Assembly: GCA_041487355.1 (NCBI GenBank)
Contig: JBGPND010000134.1
Location: 1 to 14,171, forward strand
Direction: 5' to 3'
Origin: JAMXLO01 sp041487355
GTDB lineage: Bacteria > Pseudomonadota > Alphaproteobacteria > Acetobacterales > Acetobacteraceae
Length of the DNA stretch: 14,171 nucleotides
Shown: positions 6,684-13,397 of the stretch, in pieces
How positions within the stretch are numbered: position 1 is the first letter of the stretch
Layout: the number at the start of each line of letters is the position of its first letter
The notes under the pieces: generated by a model
Databases searched by the model: none
What the model saw: the letters and a program-made list of their open reading frames with translations, nothing else
What the model was told of the DNA's origin: nothing
Position numbers and translations under genes: made by a program

Positions 6684-7731
6684 CGTCCCGCTCCACCGGT
6701 GCGACGACGCGGAAGCGGGCGCGATGCACCGAGGGCGGGCCGCAAAGTGGTGACAGCACCATCGCCTTGCGCAGAAAGAGCCCGATATCGTAGGCGTCGG
6801 TGTAGCCGATGCCGCCGTGCAACTGGATGCAGGTGCGCGTCACCACCATCGCCGCATCCGACGCACGCACCTTGGCACGCGACACCGCAGCCTGGCGCTG
6901 CGCCGTCGTGGGCGCGTTATCCAGCGCGTAGGCGGCCGAGCCAACCGTCGCGCGGGTCAGCGAGATCTGGATCTGCATGTCGACGGCGCGGTGCTGCAGC
7001 GCCTGAAAGCTGCCGATCTTGTGACCGAACTGCTCGCGCGTCTTCATGTAGTCGAGCGTGATCGTGAAGGCGCGGTCCATCAGGCCGAACAGATAGGCCG
7101 AGCTGGCCATGATGGTGTGTTCCAGCGCCTCCGACGCATTGCCTTCGATCGCCTCGGCCGGCGCTCCGTCGAGGATCAGCGTGCCGAAGTTTCCGCCATC
7201 CTGGGTCTGCTGGATTTCCAGCGACACGCCAGGCGCGTCACGCTCCACCAGTGCGAGGCCGCCCGGCACGGTGACCAGGAAGGCATCGGCGCCGGCGGCC
7301 ATCGGGATGAACATCTTGCGTCCGGTGAGCTTGCCGTTCCGCAGCACCGTCTCGCCGACCAGTTCGATGCTGTTCGGCTTCTCCTGCCAGGCCGGCAGGA
7401 TGATGCGCTCGCCGGCAAGCACCGTCGCGAGGTGATCGGGCGGCAGGAGCTGGGCCGCCATCGCGGCCGGGATCAGCGGCTCCGGCACCAGCCCCGCGCC
7501 GAGTTCCTCGGCCAGGCCACAGAATTCCCGCGAGCCGAGGCCCGAACCGCCGGCGTCCTCCGGAATGCGCAGCCCCAGCCATCCCATCTCGCACATCTCG
7601 CGCCAGGTGCTGCGATCGAACCCGGGTTCGGTGAAGCGGAGTGCGCGGATCCGCTTCAGGTCGCCCTTGCGCGGCGCAATCCCTGCCGCGCTGTCCTTCA
7701 GCATCTGCAGGTGTTCGAGCGGATCCATCAT
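6676..7731 (-). CDS. Acyl-CoA dehydrogenase family protein
   Basis: FAD-dependent acyl-CoA dehydrogenase of 351 residues from the chosen ATG, slightly short for the family. Visible are the N-terminal WLGLRIPEDAGGSGLG segment, the helical signature TREQFGHKIGSFQALQHRA, and the C-terminal QLHGGIGYTDAYDIGLFLRKA region that contacts FAD. After FLRKAM the tail reads VLSPLCGPPSVHRARF with no Glu where many members carry the catalytic base. The base may come from elsewhere, or this may be one half of a two-subunit enzyme. The frame also opens at a GTG (7740), but GGAG lies 8 nt before the ATG at 7731, which I prefer. The gene overlaps the crotonase gene by 8 nt, and a palindromic repeat separates it from the CoA-transferase genes. 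Confidence 0.9.
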   Translation of the reverse strand: MMDPLEHLQMLKDSAAGIAPRKGDLKRIRALRFTEPGFDRSTWREMCEMGWLGLRIPEDAGGSGLGSREFCGLAEELGAGLVPEPLIPAAMAAQLLPPDHLATVLAGERIILPAWQEKPNSIELVGETVLRNGKLTGRKMFIPMAAGADAFLVTVPGGLALVERDAPGVSLEIQQTQDGGNFGTLILDGAPAEAIEGNASEALEHTIMASSAYLFGLMDRAFTITLDYMKTREQFGHKIGSFQALQHRAVDMQIQISLTRATVGSAAYALDNAPTTAQRQAAVSRAKVRASDAAMVVTRTCIQLHGGIGYTDAYDIGLFLRKAMVLSPLCGPPSVHRARFRVVAPVERDDE

Positions 7732-7755
7732 GTCGCTCACTCCGTGGCAAGTACC

Positions 7756-7823
7756 GTCATGGCCGGGCTTGACCCGGCCATCTGCCGCGCCACGCAGATG
7801 GCCGGGTCAAGCCCGGTCATGAC
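7756..7823. repeat. 30-bp near-perfect inverted repeat (ATGGCCGGG type)
   Basis: Arms at 7756-7785 and 7794-7823 match over 30 bp with one mismatch, around an 8-nt loop. The arm begins GTCATGGCCGGGCTTGACCC, and each arm is itself palindromic (GGCCGGG...CCCGGCC), so it behaves as a pair of REP units head to head. It occupies most of the gap between the CoA-transferase B and acyl-CoA dehydrogenase genes. Confidence 0.9.
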
Positions 7824-7837
7824 GATAAGGGAACCGG

Positions 7838-8506
7838 TCACTGGTCACCACGATGCAGCTTCGCGTCCGTCCGTGCCTGCAGCGCCTCGAAGGTCAGGCC
7901 GGGCGCCATGTCGAGCACCACGAAGCCACGCTCGGTCACGTCGATCACCGCGAGGTTGGTGTAGACCCGCTTCACCGCGCCGACCGCGGTGAGCGGATAG
8001 GAGCAGCGGTGCACCAGTTTCGACGTGCCGTCCTTGGTGGTGTGCTCCATCAGCACCCAGAGCCGCTTGGCGCCGGCGGCGAGGTCCATCGCGCCGCCGA
8101 CCGCGGGCGCGGTGTCGTTTTCCGAAGTTGCCCAGTTGGCGATGTCGCCGCTCTCCGCCACCTGGAACGCGCCAAGCACGCAAAGATCGAGATGCCCGCC
8201 GCGGATCATGGAGAAGCTGTCGGCGTGATGGCAGAAGCTGCCGCCGTTGCGCAGCGTGACATACTGCTTGCCGGCATTGATCAGCCAGGGATCGATCTGG
8301 TCCTTCGGCGGCGCGGGCCCCATGCCCAGCACGCCATTCTCGGAATGGAAGATCACCTCGCGCTCAAGCGGCACATGGTCGGCGACCGCTGTCGGGATAC
8401 CGATCCCGAGATTGACATACCAGCCCTCCGGGATGTCGCGCGCCACACGGGCGGCCATCTGGGCGCGGTTCAGCGGCTTGATGTCGGCGACGGCGGTATC
8501 GGGCAT
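7838..8506 (-). CDS. 3-oxoacid CoA-transferase family, subunit B
   Basis: Beta subunit of a family I CoA-transferase, 222 residues, normal for the PcaJ/ScoB/AtoA type. The catalytic motif SENGVLGMGP is at 55-64, with E56 as the expected glutamate that forms the CoA thioester intermediate. Other family segments are NLGIGIPTAVADHV (32-45), GGSFCHHADSFSMIRGGHLD, and MDLAAGAKRLWVLMEHTTKDG. The ATG at 8506 has a strong AGGAGG site 6 nt upstream. The alpha subunit gene ends 12 nt before it, so the two form the expected A-B pair. The family moves CoA from a donor such as succinyl-CoA to a 3-oxo acid, but the sequence does not separate acetoacetate from 3-oxoadipate or another acid. Confidence 0.93.
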   Translation of the reverse strand: MPDTAVADIKPLNRAQMAARVARDIPEGWYVNLGIGIPTAVADHVPLEREVIFHSENGVLGMGPAPPKDQIDPWLINAGKQYVTLRNGGSFCHHADSFSMIRGGHLDLCVLGAFQVAESGDIANWATSENDTAPAVGGAMDLAAGAKRLWVLMEHTTKDGTSKLVHRCSYPLTAVGAVKRVYTNLAVIDVTERGFVVLDMAPGLTFEALQARTDAKLHRGDQ

Positions 8507-8518
8507 CGCTGCCTCCTG

Positions 8519-9202
8519 TCAGAAACCGGTGGGATCACCGTAGGGTACATGCAGCACGCGGTCCACGAAGATGCCGGGCGTGACCACGTGGTCCGGGTTG
8601 ATCTCGCCGAGCTCGCGGATGTGCTGGGTCTGCACGATGGTCAGCTTGCCGGCCATCGCGATCACTGGGTTGAAGTTGCGGCCTGACTCCTTGAACGTCA
8701 GGTTGCCCCAGCGGTCCGCCTCCCACGCCTCCACCAGCGCGACATCGCCGGGCAGCGCGCGCTCCATCACGTAGGTGCGGCCGTCGAATTCCCGAAGTTC
8801 CTTGCCCATGCCCATCTTGGTGCCGACGCCGGTGGCAGTGAAGAAGGCCGGCACGCCGGCGCCCGCCGCGCGCATGCGCTCGGCGAGCGTGCCCTGGGGG
8901 ACGATCTCCAGCTCGATCTTGCCGGCACGGTACAGGGTCTCGAACACCACCGGGTCCGACGAACGCGGGAAGGAGCAGATGATCTTGCGCACCCGGCCGA
9001 GTTCCATCAGGCGGGCGAGGCCGACATGGCCGACGCCCGCATTGTTGCAGGCGACGGTGAGGTCGGTGGCACCCTGATGGATCAGGCCGTCGATCAGGGC
9101 GTTCGGCTGGCCGACGGCGCCGAAGCCGCCGACCAGCACGGTGGAGCCGTCCTTGATGCCGGCCATGGCGTCCGCCATGTCCTGGACGATTTTGTCAATC
9201 AT
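8519..9202 (-). CDS. 3-oxoacid CoA-transferase family, subunit A
   Basis: Alpha subunit of a family I CoA-transferase, 227 residues. It has the glycine-rich loop GGFGAVGQPNALIDGL (25-40), LTVACNNAGVG, KIICSFPRS, the PQGTLAERMRAAGAGVPAFF segment and the ALVEAWEADRWGNL core, as in PcaI/ScoA/AtoD proteins. The ATG at 9202 (MIDKIV) gives the family-typical start, with AGGGA 9 nt upstream. The frame can be extended to a TTG at 9280, which would overlap the preceding DUF29 gene, and I rejected that. It pairs with subunit B 12 nt downstream, which holds the catalytic Glu. Confidence 0.93.
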   Translation of the reverse strand: MIDKIVQDMADAMAGIKDGSTVLVGGFGAVGQPNALIDGLIHQGATDLTVACNNAGVGHVGLARLMELGRVRKIICSFPRSSDPVVFETLYRAGKIELEIVPQGTLAERMRAAGAGVPAFFTATGVGTKMGMGKELREFDGRTYVMERALPGDVALVEAWEADRWGNLTFKESGRNFNPVIAMAGKLTIVQTQHIRELGEINPDHVVTPGIFVDRVLHVPYGDPTGF

Positions 9203-9227
9203 GCGTCGTGGTCCCTGACCGTTTCCG

Positions 9228-9686
9228 TTAGGAGTTATCTGGCAGCCAATCTCCAAGCACTTGCGCTTCGGTGTAGGCAACCGCAGCGACGTCGATCAGC
9301 GGTTGCTCGCCGTAGTCGTGAAAATTGGCGCACACGAGCGCACGTGCCCGGGGAGTTTCCTTCGTGATCATCCCGGCGATCTCACGTCGCAGGCTGGGGC
9401 TGTCTGCCAGCAGGCGCTCGATGTCATCCCGCGCGCGCCGGATCGTGTCCCGCCATCCACGCGCGGGCTCAAGCGCTGGCGAAGCTTGCAGCTTCAGGAG
9501 ATGCTCGATCACGACTACGATATGACTGGCGAGGGCGCGGCGTTCGGTCTTGCCCAAACTCTCGATCTCCTCCGCCACATGCTCCCAGTCGATGGGCGCA
9601 GTCCAGCCAGCGTCGGCCGCCGCGCGCAGCAGGCGCGCCTGCTCTTCGCTCCAACGGACCAGGTCCTGATCGTAGAGGCTTCCCAT
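9228..9686 (-). CDS. DUF29 family protein
   Basis: Small protein of 152 residues with the recognisable DUF29 pattern: YDQDLVRWSEEQARLLR near the N-terminus, IDWEHVAEEIESLGKTERR (about 32-50), then IEHLLKLQ, ARGWRDTIRRARDDIERLL and LLADSPSLRREI. Mostly helical, with no signal peptide or membrane span. Molecular function is unknown for this family. I chose the ATG at 9686 (MGSLYD); an upstream extension to 9794 is encoded by a palindromic repeat and is not credible. The ribosome-binding site is weak. It sits between the synthetase and the CoA-transferase A gene, which starts 25 nt after its stop, so it is probably co-transcribed with metabolic genes although nothing in the protein suggests an enzyme. 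Confidence 0.85.
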   Translation of the reverse strand: MGSLYDQDLVRWSEEQARLLRAAADAGWTAPIDWEHVAEEIESLGKTERRALASHIVVVIEHLLKLQASPALEPARGWRDTIRRARDDIERLLADSPSLRREIAGMITKETPRARALVCANFHDYGEQPLIDVAAVAYTEAQVLGDWLPDNS

Positions 9687-9742
9687 GGGGCCGGAGCATA
9701 TCACGGCCCACAGACGGACCGGAAATTCCCCATTTTGCTCAG

Positions 9743-9787
9743 CCGTCATGGCCGTCCCCGGATCAAGTCCGGGGACGGCCATGACGG
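9743..9787. repeat. 20-bp perfect inverted repeat (ATGGCCGTCCCCGG type)
   Basis: Perfect arms at 9743-9762 and 9768-9787 with a 5-nt loop (TCAAG). Sequence and layout are close to the 7756-7823 palindrome. It lies in the 113-bp gap between the synthetase stop codon and the DUF29 start, and could attenuate transcription or stabilise the upstream mRNA. Confidence 0.9.
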
Positions 9788-9799
9788 TAAACACAGGAT

Positions 9800-11911
9800 T
9801 CAGTCGCCCACCTCGATCACCGCATCCGCGGCGAAGGCGCCTTCGCCTTCGGGCATGGCGAACACCGGATTGAGGTCGATCGATTGCAGGCGCGGCCCGG
9901 CCTGATGGGCGAACACCGACAGCCGCGCCAGCATCTCCGCGAGTGCGTGGATGTCCGCCGACTTGCGGCCGCGCGCGCCCAACAGCAGCGGGACGCCTTT
10001 GATCGAGCGGATCATCGCCTCGGCCACGTCCACGCCGAACGGGCAGCGGCGGAACACCACGTCCTTCATCACCTCAACGAAGATTCCGCCGAGGCCGAAC
10101 ATCGCGACCGGTCCGAACACCGGGTCACGGTGGATGCCCAGGATGCACTCGACGCCGCCCTGCATCTGCTTCGCAACCAGCACGCCCTCGATGCGCGCAG
10201 CGGGGGCGGCTCGCTTCGCGCGCTCGAGCAAGATGGCGAAGCCGTCGCGCACCGCCGCGGCATCCCCCACGTTCAGCAGCACGCCGCCGATCTCCGACTT
10301 GTGCAGGATGTCGGGCGACAGGATCTTCATCACCACCGGGAAGCCGAAACGCGCTGCCGCGGCCACGGCGGAGTCCGCATCGGCGCATGCCTGCTCCGGG
10401 GCGGACGCGATGCCGGCCTGCGCCAGCAATCGCTTCGCTTCCGCCTCGCTCGGCGTGGCGGCGGGCAGCGCGACCCGCGGCACGCTCGGCGGCGGGGCGG
10501 GATCGGCCGCGGCGAAGGCCTCGCCGAAGCGCCCCATCGCGGCGATCGCCGTGACAGCGCGCGTCGGGTCCTCATGCACGCACCAGCCGTCGGCTTCCAG
10601 CTCCTCGCGCCGTTCCTGCGGCGTGATCACCGACAACACATAGAGCCGGTCCGGGTATTTCGCCTTCACCAGGTTGAGCTGCTCGCGGATCAGCGGCCAG
10701 CGGCGCGAGGACGCCGTCATGCTGAAGAAGCCGAGCACCGACGCGTAGCCACCTTCGCCGATCATGGCGTCGGTGAATTTGTTGATCAGCGTGACGTCGT
10801 TGCTGACCTGCGCCGTCGCATCCACCGGATTGCGCGGTGCGCAGAACGGCACCAGCGCGCGGAGCTGCTTCTGCGTCTCCACCGGCATCTCCGGCATCGG
10901 CAGACCGACGCTCTCCGCCACGTCGCTCATCAGCACGCCGGCGCCGCCGGAGACGGTGATGACACCGAGCGTGTTGCGCGCCGGATAGATGCGCCGCGTG
11001 GCGGTATGCGCGATGTCCAGCATCTCCTCGGAATTGCGCGCGCGCACCACGCCGAACTCCGCCATCACCGCCTCAGTCACCGCATCGTCGCCGGCGATCG
11101 AGGCGGTGTGCGACTTCGCCGCCTTGGTGCCGAGCTCGCTGCGGCCGACCTTCTGCATGATGATCGGCTTCTTCGCCGCGCGCGCCGCCTGGAAGGCGGC
11201 GATCAGGTCAGGCGCCTCGCGGATGCCCTCGGCGTAGACGGCGATCACATCGACTTCCGGATTCTCGGCCAGCCAGCCGATGCACTCGCCCACGGTCACG
11301 TCGGCCTCGTTGCCGGTCATGATGCAGAGCGAGGCGCCGATGCCGCGGTTGCGCGCCAAGGTGTAGAGATGCGTGCCGTAGGCGCCCGATTGCGACGCGA
11401 TGCCGATGCGCCCTGGCACCGGCCAGCCGGAATCGAATGACGAGGAGAAGGTCGCGTAGTAGGCCGTGCGGGCGTCGAACACGCCGAGGCAATTGGGACC
11501 AAGGATGCGCATGCCGTGCTTGCGCGCCACGGCGACCATGCGGTTCTGCGCGGCCTCGCCTGCCGCGTCCATTTCGGCGAAGCCGGCGGTGAACATGACC
11601 GCCGCCTTGACACCGCGCTCCGCCAGCTCAACCACCGACTTCTCGGCGATCTCGGCCGCGATTGCGACGATGGCAACGTCCGGCGCTTCGGGGAGGTCGG
11701 CGACCGAGGGATAGGCCTTCAGCCCCTGCACCTCGGTGCGGTTCGGATTGACCGGATAGAGCGCGCCCTGGAAGCCCTGCGCCTTCATGTAGGCGATGGG
11801 CCGGCCGCTGATGCGGGTGGGATCGCTGGAGGCGCCAAGCACGGCGACCGAGCGTGGCGCGAACAAGGGCGTGAGGCTGGCGAATCTGGAGTCAGGCATG
11901 ATCTCGGACAT
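9800..11911 (-). CDS. Acyl-CoA synthetase, NDP-forming (fused alpha-beta acetate-CoA ligase family)
   Basis: Cytoplasmic enzyme of 703 residues that makes an acyl-CoA from a carboxylic acid through a phosphohistidine intermediate. Domains in order: CoA-binding Rossmann domain (VAVLGASSDPTRISGRP, 22-38; GPNCLGV, 138-144), succinyl-CoA-ligase-like domain (IASQSGAYG, 171-179; KSHTASIAGDD, 266-276, with H268 the likely phosphorylated residue), and a C-terminal ATP-grasp domain from about 485 (FPVVMKILSPDILHKSEIGG, 524-543; FGLGGIFVEVMKD, 605-617). This fused arrangement is usual in bacteria, including pimeloyl- and feruloyl-type ligases, so the substrate is open. The start may be ATG 11911 or ATG 11899; CGGGGA lies just upstream of both. 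An extension to 12073 would run into the divergent TRAP gene. It heads the acyl-CoA gene set. Confidence 0.92.
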   Translation of the reverse strand: MSEIMPDSRFASLTPLFAPRSVAVLGASSDPTRISGRPIAYMKAQGFQGALYPVNPNRTEVQGLKAYPSVADLPEAPDVAIVAIAAEIAEKSVVELAERGVKAAVMFTAGFAEMDAAGEAAQNRMVAVARKHGMRILGPNCLGVFDARTAYYATFSSSFDSGWPVPGRIGIASQSGAYGTHLYTLARNRGIGASLCIMTGNEADVTVGECIGWLAENPEVDVIAVYAEGIREAPDLIAAFQAARAAKKPIIMQKVGRSELGTKAAKSHTASIAGDDAVTEAVMAEFGVVRARNSEEMLDIAHTATRRIYPARNTLGVITVSGGAGVLMSDVAESVGLPMPEMPVETQKQLRALVPFCAPRNPVDATAQVSNDVTLINKFTDAMIGEGGYASVLGFFSMTASSRRWPLIREQLNLVKAKYPDRLYVLSVITPQERREELEADGWCVHEDPTRAVTAIAAMGRFGEAFAAADPAPPPSVPRVALPAATPSEAEAKRLLAQAGIASAPEQACADADSAVAAAARFGFPVVMKILSPDILHKSEIGGVLLNVGDAAAVRDGFAILLERAKRAAPAARIEGVLVAKQMQGGVECILGIHRDPVFGPVAMFGLGGIFVEVMKDVVFRRCPFGVDVAEAMIRSIKGVPLLLGARGRKSADIHALAEMLARLSVFAHQAGPRLQSIDLNPVFAMPEGEGAFAADAVIEVGD

Positions 11912-12033
11912 TCCCCGATGGTGACTGTGTGCGGGCTCCTGGTATCCCGTTGCGGTCAGTTTGACGCCGAGGCTTGGCTGCGGCAAGTCAAGGCAACGCC
12001 GATCGCTCGGCTCCATCAGGGTAGGAAATGCAC
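11912..12033. promoter_or_regulatory. Divergent intergenic region between synthetase and TRAP binding protein
   Basis: 122 bp separate the two divergent start codons, so promoters for both units must lie here if each is expressed from its own start. I see no clear -35/-10 pair and no convincing operator palindrome. The only solid signal is GTAGGA at 12021-12026, the likely ribosome-binding site of the TRAP gene. Shared control is plausible but unproven. Confidence 0.4.
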
Positions 12034-13047
12034 ATGCGCCTCGCCGTGTCCGCGTGGCTCGTTTTGTTGGCAATAAGCAGTTTCATCGCGTCTTCCTCGG
12101 CGCAGCCTCCGGTCACGCTGAAGCTCAGCCACTTCCTCGGACCAACCAGCTTCTTCGAGGTCGATTTCGCACAGCCCTGGGCCAGGGAGCTGGAAGCGAA
12201 GACCGGCGGCAAGGTGAAGGTCGAGATCTACAACGGAACCTCGCCGTTCGGCGAAGTGACGAAGCAGGCGACCCAGGTCAGGGACGGCACGATCGACATC
12301 GCGCTCGGGCTGCGCGGCGCCGAAGGGGACCGCTTCCCGCGCAGCTCGATCATCGAGCTGCCGTTCGTCGTGCACGACGCGCAAAGCGGCTCGCGCGCTC
12401 TGTGGAAACTCAACAAGGACGGCGTGCTCGGCGGCGAGTACCAGAACTACAAGGTCCTCGCGCTGTTCGTGCACAATCCCGGTCTCATCCACACGGCGGC
12501 GAAACGGATTACCAGCCCGGCGGATTTGCGGGGCGTGCGGCTGCGCGCGCCGAGCAAGACGGTCGCCGTGGCGCTGGAATCGATCGGCGCGGTTCCCGCC
12601 ATCCTGCAGGTGAACGACGTCATGCCGGCCGTGAAGGAGGGCAAGATCGACGGCATCGTCACCAACTGGGGCAACCCGCTGCCGGGCTTCAACGACTACA
12701 TGAAATTCCACACCGACATCGCATTCTACACCTCGGCGTTCTTCGTGGTGATGAACAAGCAGAAATTCGCCAGCCTTCCCGCCGACATCCGCGCGGCGAT
12801 CGACGAACTGTCCAACGAGGCCCTGGTGGAACGCTTCGGCCAGCTCTGGAACAAGTGGGACAAGCCGGTGCGCGACGGCGCCTCGGGGCCTGGGCACGAG
12901 ATCATCGTTCCGGACGCAGCGAGCTTCGCGCAATGGCGCGAGGCGCTGCGACCGGCCGCCGACCGCTACCTCGACGGCCTCGCCGCCGCCGGCTTCACCG
13001 AAGCCCGCGCAGCCTATAACGGATTGGTCGCGTCGCCGCAGCGCTAG
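12034..13047 (+). CDS. TRAP transporter solute-binding protein (DctP family)
   Basis: Periplasmic binding protein of 337 residues, the normal DctP length. The signal peptide MRLAVSAWLVLLAISSFIAS is followed by SSAQPP. The mature part begins VTLKLSHFLGPTSF as in the family. The ligand region DLRGVRLRAPSKTVA (164-178) carries the conserved Arg (R171) that usually binds the substrate carboxylate, followed by VMPAVKEGKIDGIVTNWG. I chose ATG 12034 because GTAGGA lies 7 nt before it; ATG 12028 is only 1 nt from that site. The membrane subunits DctQ and DctM are not next to it, so it is an orphan in this window. Divergence from an acyl-CoA synthetase suggests an organic acid ligand (inference). Its TAG stop lies inside a CTAG that bounds the following repeat. 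Confidence 0.92.
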   Translation: MRLAVSAWLVLLAISSFIASSSAQPPVTLKLSHFLGPTSFFEVDFAQPWARELEAKTGGKVKVEIYNGTSPFGEVTKQATQVRDGTIDIALGLRGAEGDRFPRSSIIELPFVVHDAQSGSRALWKLNKDGVLGGEYQNYKVLALFVHNPGLIHTAAKRITSPADLRGVRLRAPSKTVAVALESIGAVPAILQVNDVMPAVKEGKIDGIVTNWGNPLPGFNDYMKFHTDIAFYTSAFFVVMNKQKFASLPADIRAAIDELSNEALVERFGQLWNKWDKPVRDGASGPGHEIIVPDAASFAQWREALRPAADRYLDGLAAAGFTEARAAYNGLVASPQR

Positions 13048-13120
13048 TACCCACTATCGTTGAACCATGATTCGTAATTCCCTCGGATTTCCGTATCAGC
13101 GAATTGCGATCCCTGGCACT
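13046..13120 (+). repeat. 75-bp direct repeat, copy 1
   Basis: Aligns without gaps to 13323-13397, about 57 of 75 positions identical by hand count. Shared blocks include GAACCATGATTCG, CCGTATCAGC and the AGTACC start. It begins inside the stop codon of the TRAP gene. Confidence 0.8.
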
Positions 13121-13147
13121 GGTTTCACGACCCGGCACCGCTGGGCA

Positions 13148-13261
13148 AGGAAAATTTACCGCAGAGGCGCAGAGGCGCAGAGAAGGGTAAAGAATGCGCT
13201 TCGCGCGGAACGCATGGCCTTATTCCTCGGCGACCTCTGCGCCTCTGCGGTGAATTTTCCT
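13148..13261. repeat. 28-bp inverted repeat with ACCGCAGAGGCGCAGAGG core
   Basis: Arms at 13148-13175 and 13234-13261 match over 28 bp with one mismatch, separated by 58 bp. The core ACCGCAGAGGCGCAGAGG resembles a sequence I recall as an interspersed intergenic repeat in several proteobacterial genomes. It forms the centre of the composite element. Confidence 0.85.
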
Positions 13262-13322
13262 TTCTGCCGTAGGCCCGCAGGCGGGGGTTCCGGGTGGTTT
13301 CCAGGTAGACGGGTCGCGGGCC

Positions 13323-13397
13323 AGTACCGACTGCCGTCGAACCATGATTCGCAATTTCCGAGGGCAGCCGTATCAGCCAATCGTGATTCCGGGTACT
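13323..13397 (+). repeat. 75-bp direct repeat, copy 2
   Basis: Partner of 13046-13120. It is quasi-palindromic (AGTACC at the left, GGTACT at the right, with diverged inner arms around GAACCATGATTCG and CAATCGTGATTCC), so each copy is itself a hairpin-forming unit. It abuts the 40-bp inverted repeat. Confidence 0.8.

Noticed and set aside
5958..7992. Two long forward open frames antisense to the crotonase and acyl-CoA dehydrogenase genes
   Set aside because: Both are low-complexity shadow translations, and the reverse-strand genes have clear domains.
9884..11440. 518-codon forward open frame antisense to the acyl-CoA synthetase
   Set aside because: Shadow frame rich in His, Arg and Ala. The synthetase on the other strand has complete family motifs.
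12016..12933. 305-codon reverse open frame opposite the TRAP binding protein
   Set aside because: The forward frame has a signal peptide, a ribosome-binding site and DctP motifs; the reverse frame has none.
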